NCBI GenBank assembly: GCA_026192395.1
Contig: WACF01000002.1
Span: forward strand, 434,001 to 498,000
Direction of reading: 5' to 3'
Source of the DNA: Proteobacteria bacterium 005FR1
GTDB taxonomy: Bacteria; Pseudomonadota; Gammaproteobacteria; Pseudomonadales; Cellvibrionaceae
DNA: 64,000 nucleotides
Shown: positions 25,738 through 35,100 of the stretch, one piece after another
How positions within the stretch are numbered: the first letter of the stretch is position 1
How the letters are laid out: each line of letters begins with the position of its first letter
Program-made: the position numbers and the translations under genes
Notes under the pieces: generated by a model
What the model saw: only the letters and a program-made list of their open reading frames with translations
The model's database searches: none
What the model was told of the DNA's origin: nothing

Positions 25738-27513
25738 ATGAGCAACACCGCCGCACAACCCAAGCGTATCCGCATCGGCGACATTCTGGTCGCCCAGCAG
25801 ATCATTACGCCCGAGCAGCTCGATCTTGCCCTGCGCGACCAGAAGTCGAGCGGGCGCAAGCTGGGCAAGTCGCTGGTGGCGCTGGGTTATGTGGAAGAAA
25901 GCACGCTGCTGACTGTGCTTTCCAGACAGTTGAACATCCCCTTTATTGAATTGCAGCAATTCCAGGTCGATCCACAGCTGGTGAAATCGCTGCCGGAGAC
26001 CCTTGCGCGCCGCTTCCGGGTCGTGGTGCTGCGCAAGGAGCCAGACGGCGTGCTGCTGGGCATGGCCGATCCCACGGACATTTTCGCGCTGGACGAACTG
26101 TCCCGCAGTCTCAAGGCCACCATCAAGCCGGCGGTGGTGCGCGAGTCGGAGTTGCTGGATATTCTCGATCTGGTTTACAGCCGCGAGGAGGAAATCGCTT
26201 CGCTGGCCGGCGAGCTGGACGAAGAGCTGGAAGGCTCAGCCGTCGATCTGGCTGACGTGGTCACCGACGCGACCGACTCCGATGCGCCGGTGGTCAGACT
26301 CCTTCAGGCGATCTTCGAGGATGCCATCAAGACCAAAGCCTCGGACATTCACATCGAGCCGGACGAAAACGTGCTGCGAATCCGCCAGCGCATCGACGGC
26401 GTGCTGCACGAACAGGTGATGAACGAAAAGCGCATCGCCTCCGCCGTAGTCGTGCGTTTGAAACTGATGTCCGGCCTCGACATTTCCGAAAAGCGCATGC
26501 CCCAGGACGGCCGCTTCAATCTGAAAGTGAAGGGCCGCGATATCGACGTGCGTCTTTCAACCATGCCGGTGCAGTACGGCGAGTCGGTGGTCATGCGACT
26601 GCTCGATCACACCGGCGGCGTGATGCCGCTGGACAAGGTCGGCATGCCGGAGATCATCGCCAAACGCTTTCGCAAGGTCATCGATCGTCCCCACGGCCTG
26701 ATTCTGGTGACCGGTCCAACCGGCAGTGGTAAGACCACGACCCTCTATGGCGCCTTGTCGGAGCTGAATACGCCGGACAAGAAAATCATTACCGTTGAGG
26801 ACCCGGTGGAATATCGCCTGCCGCGAATCAGCCAGGTGCAGGTTTACGAGAAAATCGGGCTCACCTTCGGCAAAGTCCTGCGGGCAACGCTGCGACAGGA
26901 CCCGGACATTCTGCTGGTGGGCGAGATTCGGGACGCGGAATCCGCGGAAATCGCGCTGCGCGCGGCCATGACCGGCCACCTGGTGCTGAGCACATTGCAC
27001 ACCAACGACGCGATTACCTCCGCGCTGCGATTGACCGATATGGGCGTGGATCCCTTCCTGGTGGCCGCGTCATTGAAAGCCATCGTCGCCCAGCGTCTGG
27101 TCCGCCGCATCTGCGAGAATTGCGCAGTGGACGCCACGCCCGATGAAAATCAGCAGCAGTTGCTGGAAGCAGTTCGAAGAAGCTATCCCATTACCAATGC
27201 AACATTCCGGGTTGGCCGCGGCTGCACCCATTGTCACGGTACCGGCTATCGCGGCCGGGTGGGGGTGTTCGAACTGCTGGAGTTCAACCGCGCCATGGGC
27301 GATGCCCTGCGCAGCGGTGACCCGGTGGCCTTTAACCGCGCTGCGGCCAGCCACCCGCATTTCCGTTCTTTGAGTCACAGCGCGCTGGATCTTGCCCGCC
27401 AAGGCATTACCTCGCTGTCCGAAGTGATGCGGGTTTCCGCGCTGGTGGAAGATGAAGACCTCGAAACTGCACCGGTGGAAGCAGTGGATCAACTCCTGGA
27501 GACCCTCGAGTGA
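25738..27513 (+). CDS. mshE: MSHA extension ATPase MshE with c-di-GMP-binding N-domain
   Basis: A 591-residue GspE/PilB-type hexameric ATPase that powers pilus extension. The N-terminal MshEN domain has both 24-residue c-di-GMP motifs: R12-I-G...Q35 and K41-L-G...Q64, each fitting RLGxxL..L..L..Q. The catalytic part has Walker A GPTGSGKTTT near 326, the Asp box, Walker B GEIRDAE, and a zinc motif CENC...CTHCHGTGYRGR. The first basic position of the second motif is Lys rather than Arg. This makes MSHA extension a likely target of the diguanylate cyclases upstream. Confidence 0.95.
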   Translation: MSNTAAQPKRIRIGDILVAQQIITPEQLDLALRDQKSSGRKLGKSLVALGYVEESTLLTVLSRQLNIPFIELQQFQVDPQLVKSLPETLARRFRVVVLRKEPDGVLLGMADPTDIFALDELSRSLKATIKPAVVRESELLDILDLVYSREEEIASLAGELDEELEGSAVDLADVVTDATDSDAPVVRLLQAIFEDAIKTKASDIHIEPDENVLRIRQRIDGVLHEQVMNEKRIASAVVVRLKLMSGLDISEKRMPQDGRFNLKVKGRDIDVRLSTMPVQYGESVVMRLLDHTGGVMPLDKVGMPEIIAKRFRKVIDRPHGLILVTGPTGSGKTTTLYGALSELNTPDKKIITVEDPVEYRLPRISQVQVYEKIGLTFGKVLRATLRQDPDILLVGEIRDAESAEIALRAAMTGHLVLSTLHTNDAITSALRLTDMGVDPFLVAASLKAIVAQRLVRRICENCAVDATPDENQQQLLEAVRRSYPITNATFRVGRGCTHCHGTGYRGRVGVFELLEFNRAMGDALRSGDPVAFNRAAASHPHFRSLSHSALDLARQGITSLSEVMRVSALVEDEDLETAPVEAVDQLLETLE

Positions 27514-28730
27514 GCCGCTTCGATTACAAAGGCCGCAACGCCAGCGGACAGCTGGTGAGCGGCATACTGGAAGCGAGCAGCGCCGAAGCCGCTGCCGGTC
27601 GCATTGCCAGCCTCGGTCTGACCCCGGTGTCGCTGCAGGAAGTCCGGGAGCGCGTTTCGGTTCTCGAGCAGCTGCGCGAAAAACTCGGGCAGGAAAAAGT
27701 CCGGATGCCGGAGTTGATTATTTTCTGCCGGCAGATGTACACAATTACCAAGGCAGGCATCCCGCTAATCAGCGCGGTCCGCGGTCTCGCTTCTTCGGTT
27801 AAGCACAACACCTTGCGCAAGGTGCTGGAAGAGGTGGCCGACGATCTGGAGTCCGGCATGGGGCTCGCCTCGGCACTGAGCAGCCATCCGGAAGTATTCA
27901 ACGGACTGTTCATCAGCATCGTTCACGTGGGCGAAAACAGCGGCCGGCTGGACGAGGCCTTTTTGCAGCTGAGCGAATACCTGGAGCGGGACATGGAGAC
28001 CCGCAAGAGCATCAAGGCGGCGCTGCGCTATCCGACTTTTGTGGTCATCGCCATCGCTCTGGCAATTGCGATCATCAACATCAAGGTGATTCCCGAGTTT
28101 GCGAAGATGTTTGCGCAGTTCGGTGCGGACCTTCCGTTGCCGACAAAGATCCTGATCGGCACCTCCAATGTGTTCGTCGACTACTGGCCCTACCTGTTCG
28201 CCGCCATCGCGCTGGCAGTGCTTGTCTGGCGAGAGTACCTGAAAACCGAACAAGGCCAGCGAATCTGGGGCGAAAAGAAACTGCGCCTGCCCCTTGTCGG
28301 CAGCATCATAGAGCGGGGTTCCATGGCCCGATACAGCCGCAGCTTCGCAATGATGATGCGCTCCGGCGTGCCACTGACCACCGCCCTTGAGCTGTGTTCG
28401 CGGGTGGTGGACAACTTTTACCTCGCCGAAAAAATTCGTGGCATCCGCAGCGGTATCGAGCGCGGCGACAGCCTGCTGCGCAGCCATACCGCCAGCGGCA
28501 TGTTCACGCAGCTGGTCTTGCAGATGGTGGCGGTGGGCGAGGAGAGTGGCAAGGTCGATGAGTTGCTGGGCGAAGTGGCCGGTTATTACGAGCGTGAAGT
28601 GGATTACGACATCAAGAGCCTGGGCGCGAAGATCGAACCGATTCTGATCGTGGTGATGGCGGCCTTCGTGCTGGTGCTCGCGCTCGGTATCTTCCTCCCC
28701 ATGTGGGGAATGTACGAGATACAGCGTTAG
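27510..28730 (+). CDS. mshG: MSHA inner-membrane platform protein MshG
   Basis: A 406-residue PilC/GspF-family polytopic protein: two homologous halves, each with a cytosolic helical bundle, and three transmembrane helices (about 170-190, 222-240 and 378-400). Motifs include FCRQMYTITKAGIPLI, VGENSGRLDEAF and, in the second half, VGEESGKVDELL. It is the rotor or platform on which MshE acts. The start overlaps the mshE stop by four bases. Confidence 0.92.
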   Translation: MSRFDYKGRNASGQLVSGILEASSAEAAAGRIASLGLTPVSLQEVRERVSVLEQLREKLGQEKVRMPELIIFCRQMYTITKAGIPLISAVRGLASSVKHNTLRKVLEEVADDLESGMGLASALSSHPEVFNGLFISIVHVGENSGRLDEAFLQLSEYLERDMETRKSIKAALRYPTFVVIAIALAIAIINIKVIPEFAKMFAQFGADLPLPTKILIGTSNVFVDYWPYLFAAIALAVLVWREYLKTEQGQRIWGEKKLRLPLVGSIIERGSMARYSRSFAMMMRSGVPLTTALELCSRVVDNFYLAEKIRGIRSGIERGDSLLRSHTASGMFTQLVLQMVAVGEESGKVDELLGEVAGYYEREVDYDIKSLGAKIEPILIVVMAAFVLVLALGIFLPMWGMYEIQR

Positions 28731-28732
28731 GT

Positions 28733-29290
28733 ATGGCAAGCGCGGCCGGAACACGACAGCGGGGCTTTACCTTCCTCGAGCTGATTGCGGTGGTGGCCAT
28801 CATTGCGGTCCTCGCTTCGTCGGGAACGGTGTACTACGGCAAGTTGCTCGAGGAGAGTCGCCGCACTGGCGTCGAGATTTTGGCCCATCGATTCACGGCG
28901 GCGGTGGCGCTGATTCACGCTCAATGGATCGTTGGCGGCGGCTACTCCGCCGGAGGCATGTGGGTGGATGTGGATGGCATCGAAGTTTTTCTCAACGAAA
29001 AAGGCTGGGTGGCCAATACCACCGGCAGTAGCGCCGGACTAAACGATCAGACTGCCGAGGAATGTCATCAGATCTGGATGGCCATTCTGCAAAACCCGGC
29101 CCTGGCGACCGTGGATGCGCAATCGACTGCGGAAGGGGACGATACCGCGCGCAATCAGCGCTACCACATCTCGCAAGTGGACGGGTACGTTTGCCGATAC
29201 GAGCTGGTCACGAGTCCGGCCGGCACGCATTTTTTTGACTATAACTTAACAACCGGGCAGGTACTGGTGAATGTACCGCCTTTCAGCTGA
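28733..29290 (+). CDS. MSHA prepilin-like protein (MshB position)
   Basis: 185 residues with a type IV prepilin leader: cleavage after Gly in RQRG, then FTFLELIAVVAIIAVLASS with the essential Glu at +5. The following globular domain has two cysteines (EECHQIW and GYVCRYE) that could pair. Position between mshG and mshA matches mshB in Vibrio and Shewanella, but the sequence is divergent and I do not claim orthology. mshF is not found. ATG 28733 lies two bases after the mshG stop. Confidence 0.75.
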   Translation: MASAAGTRQRGFTFLELIAVVAIIAVLASSGTVYYGKLLEESRRTGVEILAHRFTAAVALIHAQWIVGGGYSAGGMWVDVDGIEVFLNEKGWVANTTGSSAGLNDQTAEECHQIWMAILQNPALATVDAQSTAEGDDTARNQRYHISQVDGYVCRYELVTSPAGTHFFDYNLTTGQVLVNVPPFS

Positions 29291-29344
29291 CTGACCTGGA
29301 TCAAGGGAGGTAAAGAGCTATAGTTAAATGTAGAATTTGGCGAC

Positions 29345-29350
29345 TATAAT
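29345..29350 (+). promoter_or_regulatory. Candidate -10 box of an internal mshA promoter
   Basis: A perfect TATAAT in the 236-base spacer before mshA. The -35 (TAGTTA, 18 bases upstream) is weak. Downstream is a short inverted repeat GTCAAC-AA-GTTGAC (29378-29391). A separate strong promoter for the major pilin fits its expected high expression. Confidence 0.5.
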
Positions 29351-29526
29351 GCGCGATCAGAAACGCTGATGAGAAGCGTCAACAAGTTGACGTCAAGTTA
29401 ATCTGGCCGGCACAAAACAGACGTTGGAATGAGCGAATCAGTCCAGCGAAATCTTCGAACTTGGGGCAGGTAGCAACCGGCCACAAAAAACTAAGCAAGT
29501 AAGCGTTCTTAATAGGAGACGTGGAC

Positions 29527-29976
29527 ATGAAAAAGCAACAAAGTGGTTTTACCTTGATTGAGCTGATTGCGGTGATCGTGATTTTGGGGATCTTGGGTGC
29601 AGTGGCCATACCGAAGTTCGTGGACTTGTCGAACGCGGCCGAAACAGCTGCTGTGAAGGGTGTGGCTGGTGGTCTGACCAGCGCGTCTGCACTTAACCAC
29701 GCAAACAATGTCGCCGCTGACGCCGGAGCAGCCACTACGACTGCGTTGATCGCTGTGGCTACCTGTCCGGACGCTGCGAATCTTCTCGACGGAGGATTGC
29801 CCTCAGAGTACCTCATTACCACGGGAACCGGGACTGCAACTACGACTGGTGGCAACGACGTTTCGACCGAAGGCGGTTCTTCCACCTGTGAAGTGGGATT
29901 CAAGAATAGCGACGGAAGCGCGATCGATTCTAGCCGCCCCAAAGCGAATTTCATCGCCTACGGAGTAGCTGCTTAA
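29527..29976 (+). CDS. mshA: MSHA major pilin MshA
   Basis: A 149-residue prepilin with a very short leader (MKKQQSG) cleaved before FTLIELIAVIVILGILGAVAIPKF, with Glu at +5. The globular part is Ala/Thr/Gly rich and has two Cys (VATCPD and SSTCEVGF), likely the C-terminal disulfide loop. ATG 29527 has AGGAGA seven bases upstream, the best ribosome site in the operon, in keeping with a major subunit; an upstream GTG at 29521 is rejected. A long leader with its own -10 box precedes it. Confidence 0.93.
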   Translation: MKKQQSGFTLIELIAVIVILGILGAVAIPKFVDLSNAAETAAVKGVAGGLTSASALNHANNVAADAGAATTTALIAVATCPDAANLLDGGLPSEYLITTGTGTATTTGGNDVSTEGGSSTCEVGFKNSDGSAIDSSRPKANFIAYGVAA

Positions 29977-29983
29977 GATTCAG

Positions 29984-30421
29984 ATGAAGCCGAAGGTGCG
30001 TAATCGGTCCCATGCACATGGGTTCACCCTCGTAGAGTTGGTTCTCATCATCGTTATATTGGGTGTTGTAGCTGCTACAGCTCTACCGAGACTCCGGGTT
30101 TCTTTTTCCGGTCTCCTGACAAGCCGCGATAGCATTATCGCGGCCTTGTCACATGGCCAGCAGATCGCCATGGCCCGCGACAGCGCCACCAACCCGGTTA
30201 CCGTCCAGGTAAACGCCGGTTCGGTGACCGTGCAGGAAAACGGGACCAACGCGATTTCTCCAGGTGCGGAATATCCTTTCAATTTGCCCAATGGTGTCAG
30301 CGTGACCAGCGGATCGGGAATCCTGCACTACGATAAACTGGGCCGAACTACGCCCACGGTCATTTCGCTTAACGGCGGTGAGGCAAGTATCACTGTCGAG
30401 GCCAGCGGCTATGCCTACTGA
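29984..30421 (+). CDS. mshC: MSHA minor pilin MshC
   Basis: A 145-residue prepilin: leader ending HAHG, then FTLVELVLIIVILGVVAATALP with Glu at +5, followed by a GspH-like beta-rich domain without cysteines. Minor pilins of this type help initiate the fibre. The stop TGA overlaps the mshD start region by 11 bases. Confidence 0.85.
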   Translation: MKPKVRNRSHAHGFTLVELVLIIVILGVVAATALPRLRVSFSGLLTSRDSIIAALSHGQQIAMARDSATNPVTVQVNAGSVTVQENGTNAISPGAEYPFNLPNGVSVTSGSGILHYDKLGRTTPTVISLNGGEASITVEASGYAY

Positions 30422-30890
30422 GCTGTCGCTCTCGCAACGCGGCGTCACTCTGATCGAGTTGGTGGTCTTCATCGTAGTGGTCAGCATCGCGTTGACCGCG
30501 ATGATCTCCGCCATGAACTACAATCTCGTCAAGAGCGTCGATCCCGTGGTGCAGATGCGGGCACTGGAATGCGCCCAGGCGAAGCTCGACGAAATCAGCG
30601 CGCGCAAGTTCGATGAAAATTCTCCCACCGGCGGGGTACCCGCCTGCGGCAGCGCGGAAGCGGGGGCGGTGGCCTGTGCGGGAATTGCGGCGGAGGCGCA
30701 GCTGGATGATGTGGGCGATTTCGCCGGCCAGGTGGACAACAGCAATCCCGATTGCAGTATTTCGGTCACCGTGGTGAACGCCGGCGGCGATCTGGGCTTG
30801 CCGGCCGACCAGGCGCGGCGTGTGACGGTGAACGTGACTTCTCCCGGCGGTGGCCAGGCAACGCTCTCCACCTACCGCAGCAACTTCTAG
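30411..30890 (+). CDS. mshD: MSHA minor pilin MshD
   Basis: 159 residues starting at ATG 30411 inside the mshC end. The leader MPTELSLSQRG is followed by VTLIELVVFIVVVSIALTAM; mature residue 1 is Val rather than the usual Phe, as in GspI/MshD-type minor pilins. Four Cys follow, in ALECAQAK, VPACGS, VACAG and NPDCSI. It is predicted to sit in the pilus tip complex with MshC and MshO. Confidence 0.85.
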   Translation: MPTELSLSQRGVTLIELVVFIVVVSIALTAMISAMNYNLVKSVDPVVQMRALECAQAKLDEISARKFDENSPTGGVPACGSAEAGAVACAGIAAEAQLDDVGDFAGQVDNSNPDCSISVTVVNAGGDLGLPADQARRVTVNVTSPGGGQATLSTYRSNF

Positions 30891-30908
30891 ATTTTCGCAG
30901 GCGATGAA

Positions 30909-31736
30909 ATGCAAAGCGGCTTCGGTCCCATAAGAACCGCGGGCAATTCCGGCTTTACCCTGATCGAGCTGGTCACGGTCATCGTCCTCATTTCCATTGT
31001 CGCCGTGATAGGCGGCGGCTTCATGTTCCGCGCCGCCGACAGTTACCACGATTCCGTCAGCCGCAGTCAACTGATCCAGCAGGGCCGTCAGGCCATCGAG
31101 CGTATCACCCGCGAGCTGCGCATTGCGGTTCCCGCCAGTATTCGGGTCAGCACCAATAATCTGTGCATCGAATGGCTGCCAGCGATTGGCGGGGCCAGTT
31201 ATCTGGTCGCGGTTGCCGACCAGTCCAACGGCGCAGCAGCGACCACTTCCATCGACACTGCGCCCCTGATCCTCGGCTCAGGTAGCGCGCGCTACGTGAG
31301 CGTCGGCGCACTGGCCAGTGCCGAACTTTATGGCGTCAATCCGGCGTCGCTGGCCTTGTATGGGAATCTCGATACCAGCGCGATTCCCAACGTGCTAAGC
31401 CTGGCTTCTGCCAAACAGTTTCTGCGCAACTCCAGCAACCGCCGCCTGTTCCTGGCGGAACACCCGAAGCAGATCTGCGTTGCCAATGGCCGCCTCACGC
31501 TGCATGAAAACTACACCTCGACCGGCAGCTATCCCAGCAGCGCCGCCCTCGACGGGACACCGCCGAATGCGGGCGTGTTACTGGCCCACGGTGTGCTGCT
31601 CACAGCAGAGCTGCCGTTTGCACTGACCAGCGGAACCGAAGCGCGCAACACGATCGTTCGCATGGAACTGCCATTCTCAAAGAACAACGAACGCGTCGTG
31701 CTTCGGCACCAGGTGATGGTGCGAAATGTACCTTAG
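30909..31736 (+). CDS. mshO: MSHA minor pilin MshO
   Basis: 275 residues with leader ending NSG and mature start FTLIELVTVIVLISIVAVIGGGFM (Glu at +5), then a long helix with GRQAIERITRELRIA and a large beta domain, typical of the GspJ/MshO class. It overlaps the next start by 11 bases. Confidence 0.87.
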   Translation: MQSGFGPIRTAGNSGFTLIELVTVIVLISIVAVIGGGFMFRAADSYHDSVSRSQLIQQGRQAIERITRELRIAVPASIRVSTNNLCIEWLPAIGGASYLVAVADQSNGAAATTSIDTAPLILGSGSARYVSVGALASAELYGVNPASLALYGNLDTSAIPNVLSLASAKQFLRNSSNRRLFLAEHPKQICVANGRLTLHENYTSTGSYPSSAALDGTPPNAGVLLAHGVLLTAELPFALTSGTEARNTIVRMELPFSKNNERVVLRHQVMVRNVP

Positions 31737-32196
31737 GGGAGAGTCGCCAGTCGCCAGTCGTCAGTCGCCAGTGAAAGGGCAGGGTGGCTGGTTGATGCCG
31801 ATGGCGGCATTCATCATTGTGGTGATGGGCTTGCTGGCGGCGGGAATGGCGCGGGTGGGGTCGCAGACCTCAGTCGCCGGTGCTCAGGAGCAGATTTCCG
31901 TGCAAACCTTTTACGCGGCCGAGTCCGGAGCGCAATACGCGATGAACCGGCTTTTCTACGATACGGCGTCGACGGTTAGCCGCAGCTCGGCGGCAAACGC
32001 GTGTGCGGCAGTGAGCGGCAGTACCTTGAACTTAAACGCGCCGGGTATGCTGAATTGCCAGGTCAGTATCCTTTGCCAGGAATCGGTGGATACAGGCAAT
32101 ACCACCAGTTTCTTTTCGATTGACAGCAGCGCGAGTTGCGGCACTGGGTCGTTAACCGCCAATCGTCACGTTCGCGTATCCACCTACATACAATGA
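31726..32196 (+). CDS. mshP: MSHA biogenesis protein MshP (GspK-like/PilX-like)
   Basis: 156 residues with one N-terminal hydrophobic helix (LMPMAAFIIVVMGLLAAGMA) and the motif TFYAAESGAQYAMNRLF, typical of MshP and PilX-type proteins; Cys pairs follow. The first 15 codons from ATG 31726 are written by the heptamer array at 31740-31774 (GESPVASRQSPV), so the native start may instead be GTG 31771 (KGQGGWLMPM). Neither has a strong ribosome site. It overlaps mshO at one end and mshQ (ATGA) at the other. Confidence 0.82.
   Translation: MYLRGESPVASRQSPVKGQGGWLMPMAAFIIVVMGLLAAGMARVGSQTSVAGAQEQISVQTFYAAESGAQYAMNRLFYDTASTVSRSSAANACAAVSGSTLNLNAPGMLNCQVSILCQESVDTGNTTSFFSIDSSASCGTGSLTANRHVRVSTYIQ
31740..31774. 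repeat. AGTCGCC heptamer array inside the start of mshP
   Basis: Four units: AGTCGCC AGTCGCC AGTCGTC AGTCGCC followed by AGTGAAAG. On the opposite strand this reads CTTTCACTGGCGACTGACG and onward. Read rightward-to-leftward it matches the array at 44270-44310, including the flanking CTTTCACTGG. It lies in the mshO/mshP junction and encodes the first residues of one possible MshP start. Confidence 0.75.
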
Positions 32197-35100
32197 ATTT
32201 TTCGAAAGCGGTATCGCAGTATATGTTTCGCCGATTGAGCCGCCTGACGATGGCGACTTTGGTGCTGCTCTTTGCACCAGGCATGGTTTGGGCTGCCTGT
32301 TCTCCCTACATCGGCTTAGCCGTAATAAACGAGGTTAGTAAGCAACAGCAGAATCCCCAGAATCAGGACAGTAAGGACGATGCCGCCGACTTCGTCGAAA
32401 TCAAGTTGCTGGACAGCAGCATCGGTTCGTCGGTCTATGAAAGCTGGACCCTGAAGATCTGTGAAAACGCTGGCGCCACTCCGAGTTGCAACACTGTCCC
32501 CTTGTCGACGACCTATACCGATGCCGGTGGTTACCCGTGGCTGGTAATCTCCAGCCTCACGGAGGTTGGCCGCTATATCAATCTGGTTATTGGAACTGAG
32601 GTTACTCTGTACGATGGTAATGGCGATGTGGTGGATTACCTTTCGGCGGGTGGCTTCGTTGTCGATGAGCCCGCTTGTGACTTTGTCTACGACACGGATG
32701 TAAACACCGACAGCTCAACGCGCCGGGTGCAACGGAGTCCGGATGGCACCGGTGACTGGAACCTCGTACCGGCCGGCAACTCCCAGCCGCCCACCGACAG
32801 TTCGACCAACGACGATAACATCCCCGCCGACGCGCCCAACCTCACTATCAATGATGTGACGGTTACCGCCGGGCAGGACCTGGTATTTACCCTCACGCTC
32901 AGCGCCGCCTACACCGAACCAGTCGTTGTGAACTATCAGAGCTATGACAACACCGCAGTCGACGAGGTGGATGAGAATGGGGCTGCCGTGGCCGATTGGG
33001 ATTACCTCCGGGTGGCGGACAGTATCACTATCCCGGTGGGCGCAACCACGGCGACCATCACTGTAACCAGCAGTCCGACAGGCGGCGGTTCGTTCTTTCT
33101 GGGAATCAGCGGTGCCAATGCAGTTATCACCGACCAGACCGGCAAGGGCGTCATCCTGCCATTCCCCGATGCCGAGTGGCGCTTCGACGAATTCGGCTGG
33201 ACTGGCTCGGCAGGTGAGGTGTTGGATTCGTCGCCCAATGGCGGGAATGGAACTGCCTACAATGGCGCAAGCACATCAAGCGTTTTGCCTGCTGTCGGCG
33301 GCAGCCCGGGCACTTGCTATTACGGCGAGTTCGATGGCGTGGACGATTACGTGGAAGTGCCCTCGGATGCAGCGCTGGATTTTACCAGTGGATTGACGAT
33401 TACCGCCTGGGTGCGCCCCGACACCGACGCAAACCGAACCAAGACCATTCTGAGCAAAGGCGCCGGGAGCGATTTCAGTTACGCGCTGCAACTCACCGGC
33501 AGTAACACGCTGGAGTTTTCCTGGTGCGCGGCTCGCAGCGGTTCCAGCTGTACGGTAGAGACCGTCACCAGTGCTAGCAGCCTGCCGCTGGGCCAGTGGT
33601 CGCATGTGGCGATTACATTTTCGAGTTTCGGTAAACGCCTGTACATCAACGGCAACCAGGACCATTTTTTGCTCAGCGGCTCGGGCGTGGTTCCGAACAC
33701 CGACAGCCTTTTCATCGGGGCGATTGGTGGATCCCCCGTTGTTACGCCACTCGAAGGCGCCATCGATGAATTGCGTTTTTACGACGTGGAGATGGACCCC
33801 TGGGTGATTCAGTCCATCATGAATTCCACCCGTCCCTGCACGCCGGCGACACTGCATCACTTCCACATCAGCTTCGACGGTGGCAGCACTGCAAGCGACA
33901 GCACCGCGGTAACTTGCGAAGCGGCGCTGGTGACCATCACTGCTCATTCCATCGCACACATGAACATCACCCCTGGCGCAGGGACGGGAATCACGCTTTC
34001 CACCAGCACCGGGCAAGGCTACTGGTCAGGCGCAACGGTTGGTTCTCTCAGCAACACGGGCGGCGGCAACGGGAACTACAGCTTCAACGGATCGTCGCCC
34101 TCGGTCACTTTGGCTTTCAACCACACCCAGCCCGCGATTGCTCCGGGTGCGGTTAACATCAATGTCGGCGGTGCGGCCAGTGAGAACGTCAACGAAGACC
34201 CGAGCATCGAGTTTTTCGAATCGGGTTTTCGCGTGGTGGACGGCGCGGACAACCCGGTGGTTGGCAATCAGATCGCGGCGCAAACTTCGGCCACTCATTA
34301 TCTCCAGGCCATTCGCACCGATGCCCAGACAGGCGCATGCGTCGGTGTTTTTCCAGCGGCTCAGCAAGTGCAGGTGGACCTCGCAGCGGAGTGCAACGAC
34401 CCGCTGGCGTGCGCAGGCATGCAGCTATCGTTGAGCAACAACGGTACTGCACATGTACTGCCCACATCGGCGGACAACGGCAGCAACGGGGCCAGCGCCT
34501 GGATGCCGGTCAGTCTGATGTTCGGTGCGGATTCCAAGGCGGCCTTCACCCTCAGCTATCCCGATGTGGGCGCGATTTCCCTGCATGCCCGTCACCGCAT
34601 TCGCAACGATGATGGGACGCTCAGCAACGACTTCATGCTCGGCTCCAGTAATGCCTTCGTGGTCAGTCCGGCCACATTTGCCATCACGACGATTGACGCC
34701 GGCGGCGTAGCCTCGCCGGGCACCACGGGTACCGGCGCGGGCTTCACCGCTGCGGGAAGTGCTTTTCGCATGGTGGTGGAAGCACGCAATGCGCTTGGTA
34801 ATGTCACGCCCAATTATGGCAACGAAGTGGTGCCGGAATCGCTGCGCGTTGATTTCACCAGGCTGGTGTTCCCCGGTGGTGGTTCACTGGGCGTGTTGAA
34901 TAACACCACCAGCTTCGCGCGAAGCGCACCGGGTGTTCTGGAAAACGCGACCTTGAACTGGACCGAGGTGGGAACCTTCACGGTGACGCCCGGCGTAGGC
35001 GACGGCGATTACCTTGGCGCAGGTGACGTAACAGGAAGTGAAAGCGGCAACATCGGTCGTTTTTATCCCGCCAGCTTCGCACTCGATACAGATGTCAGTA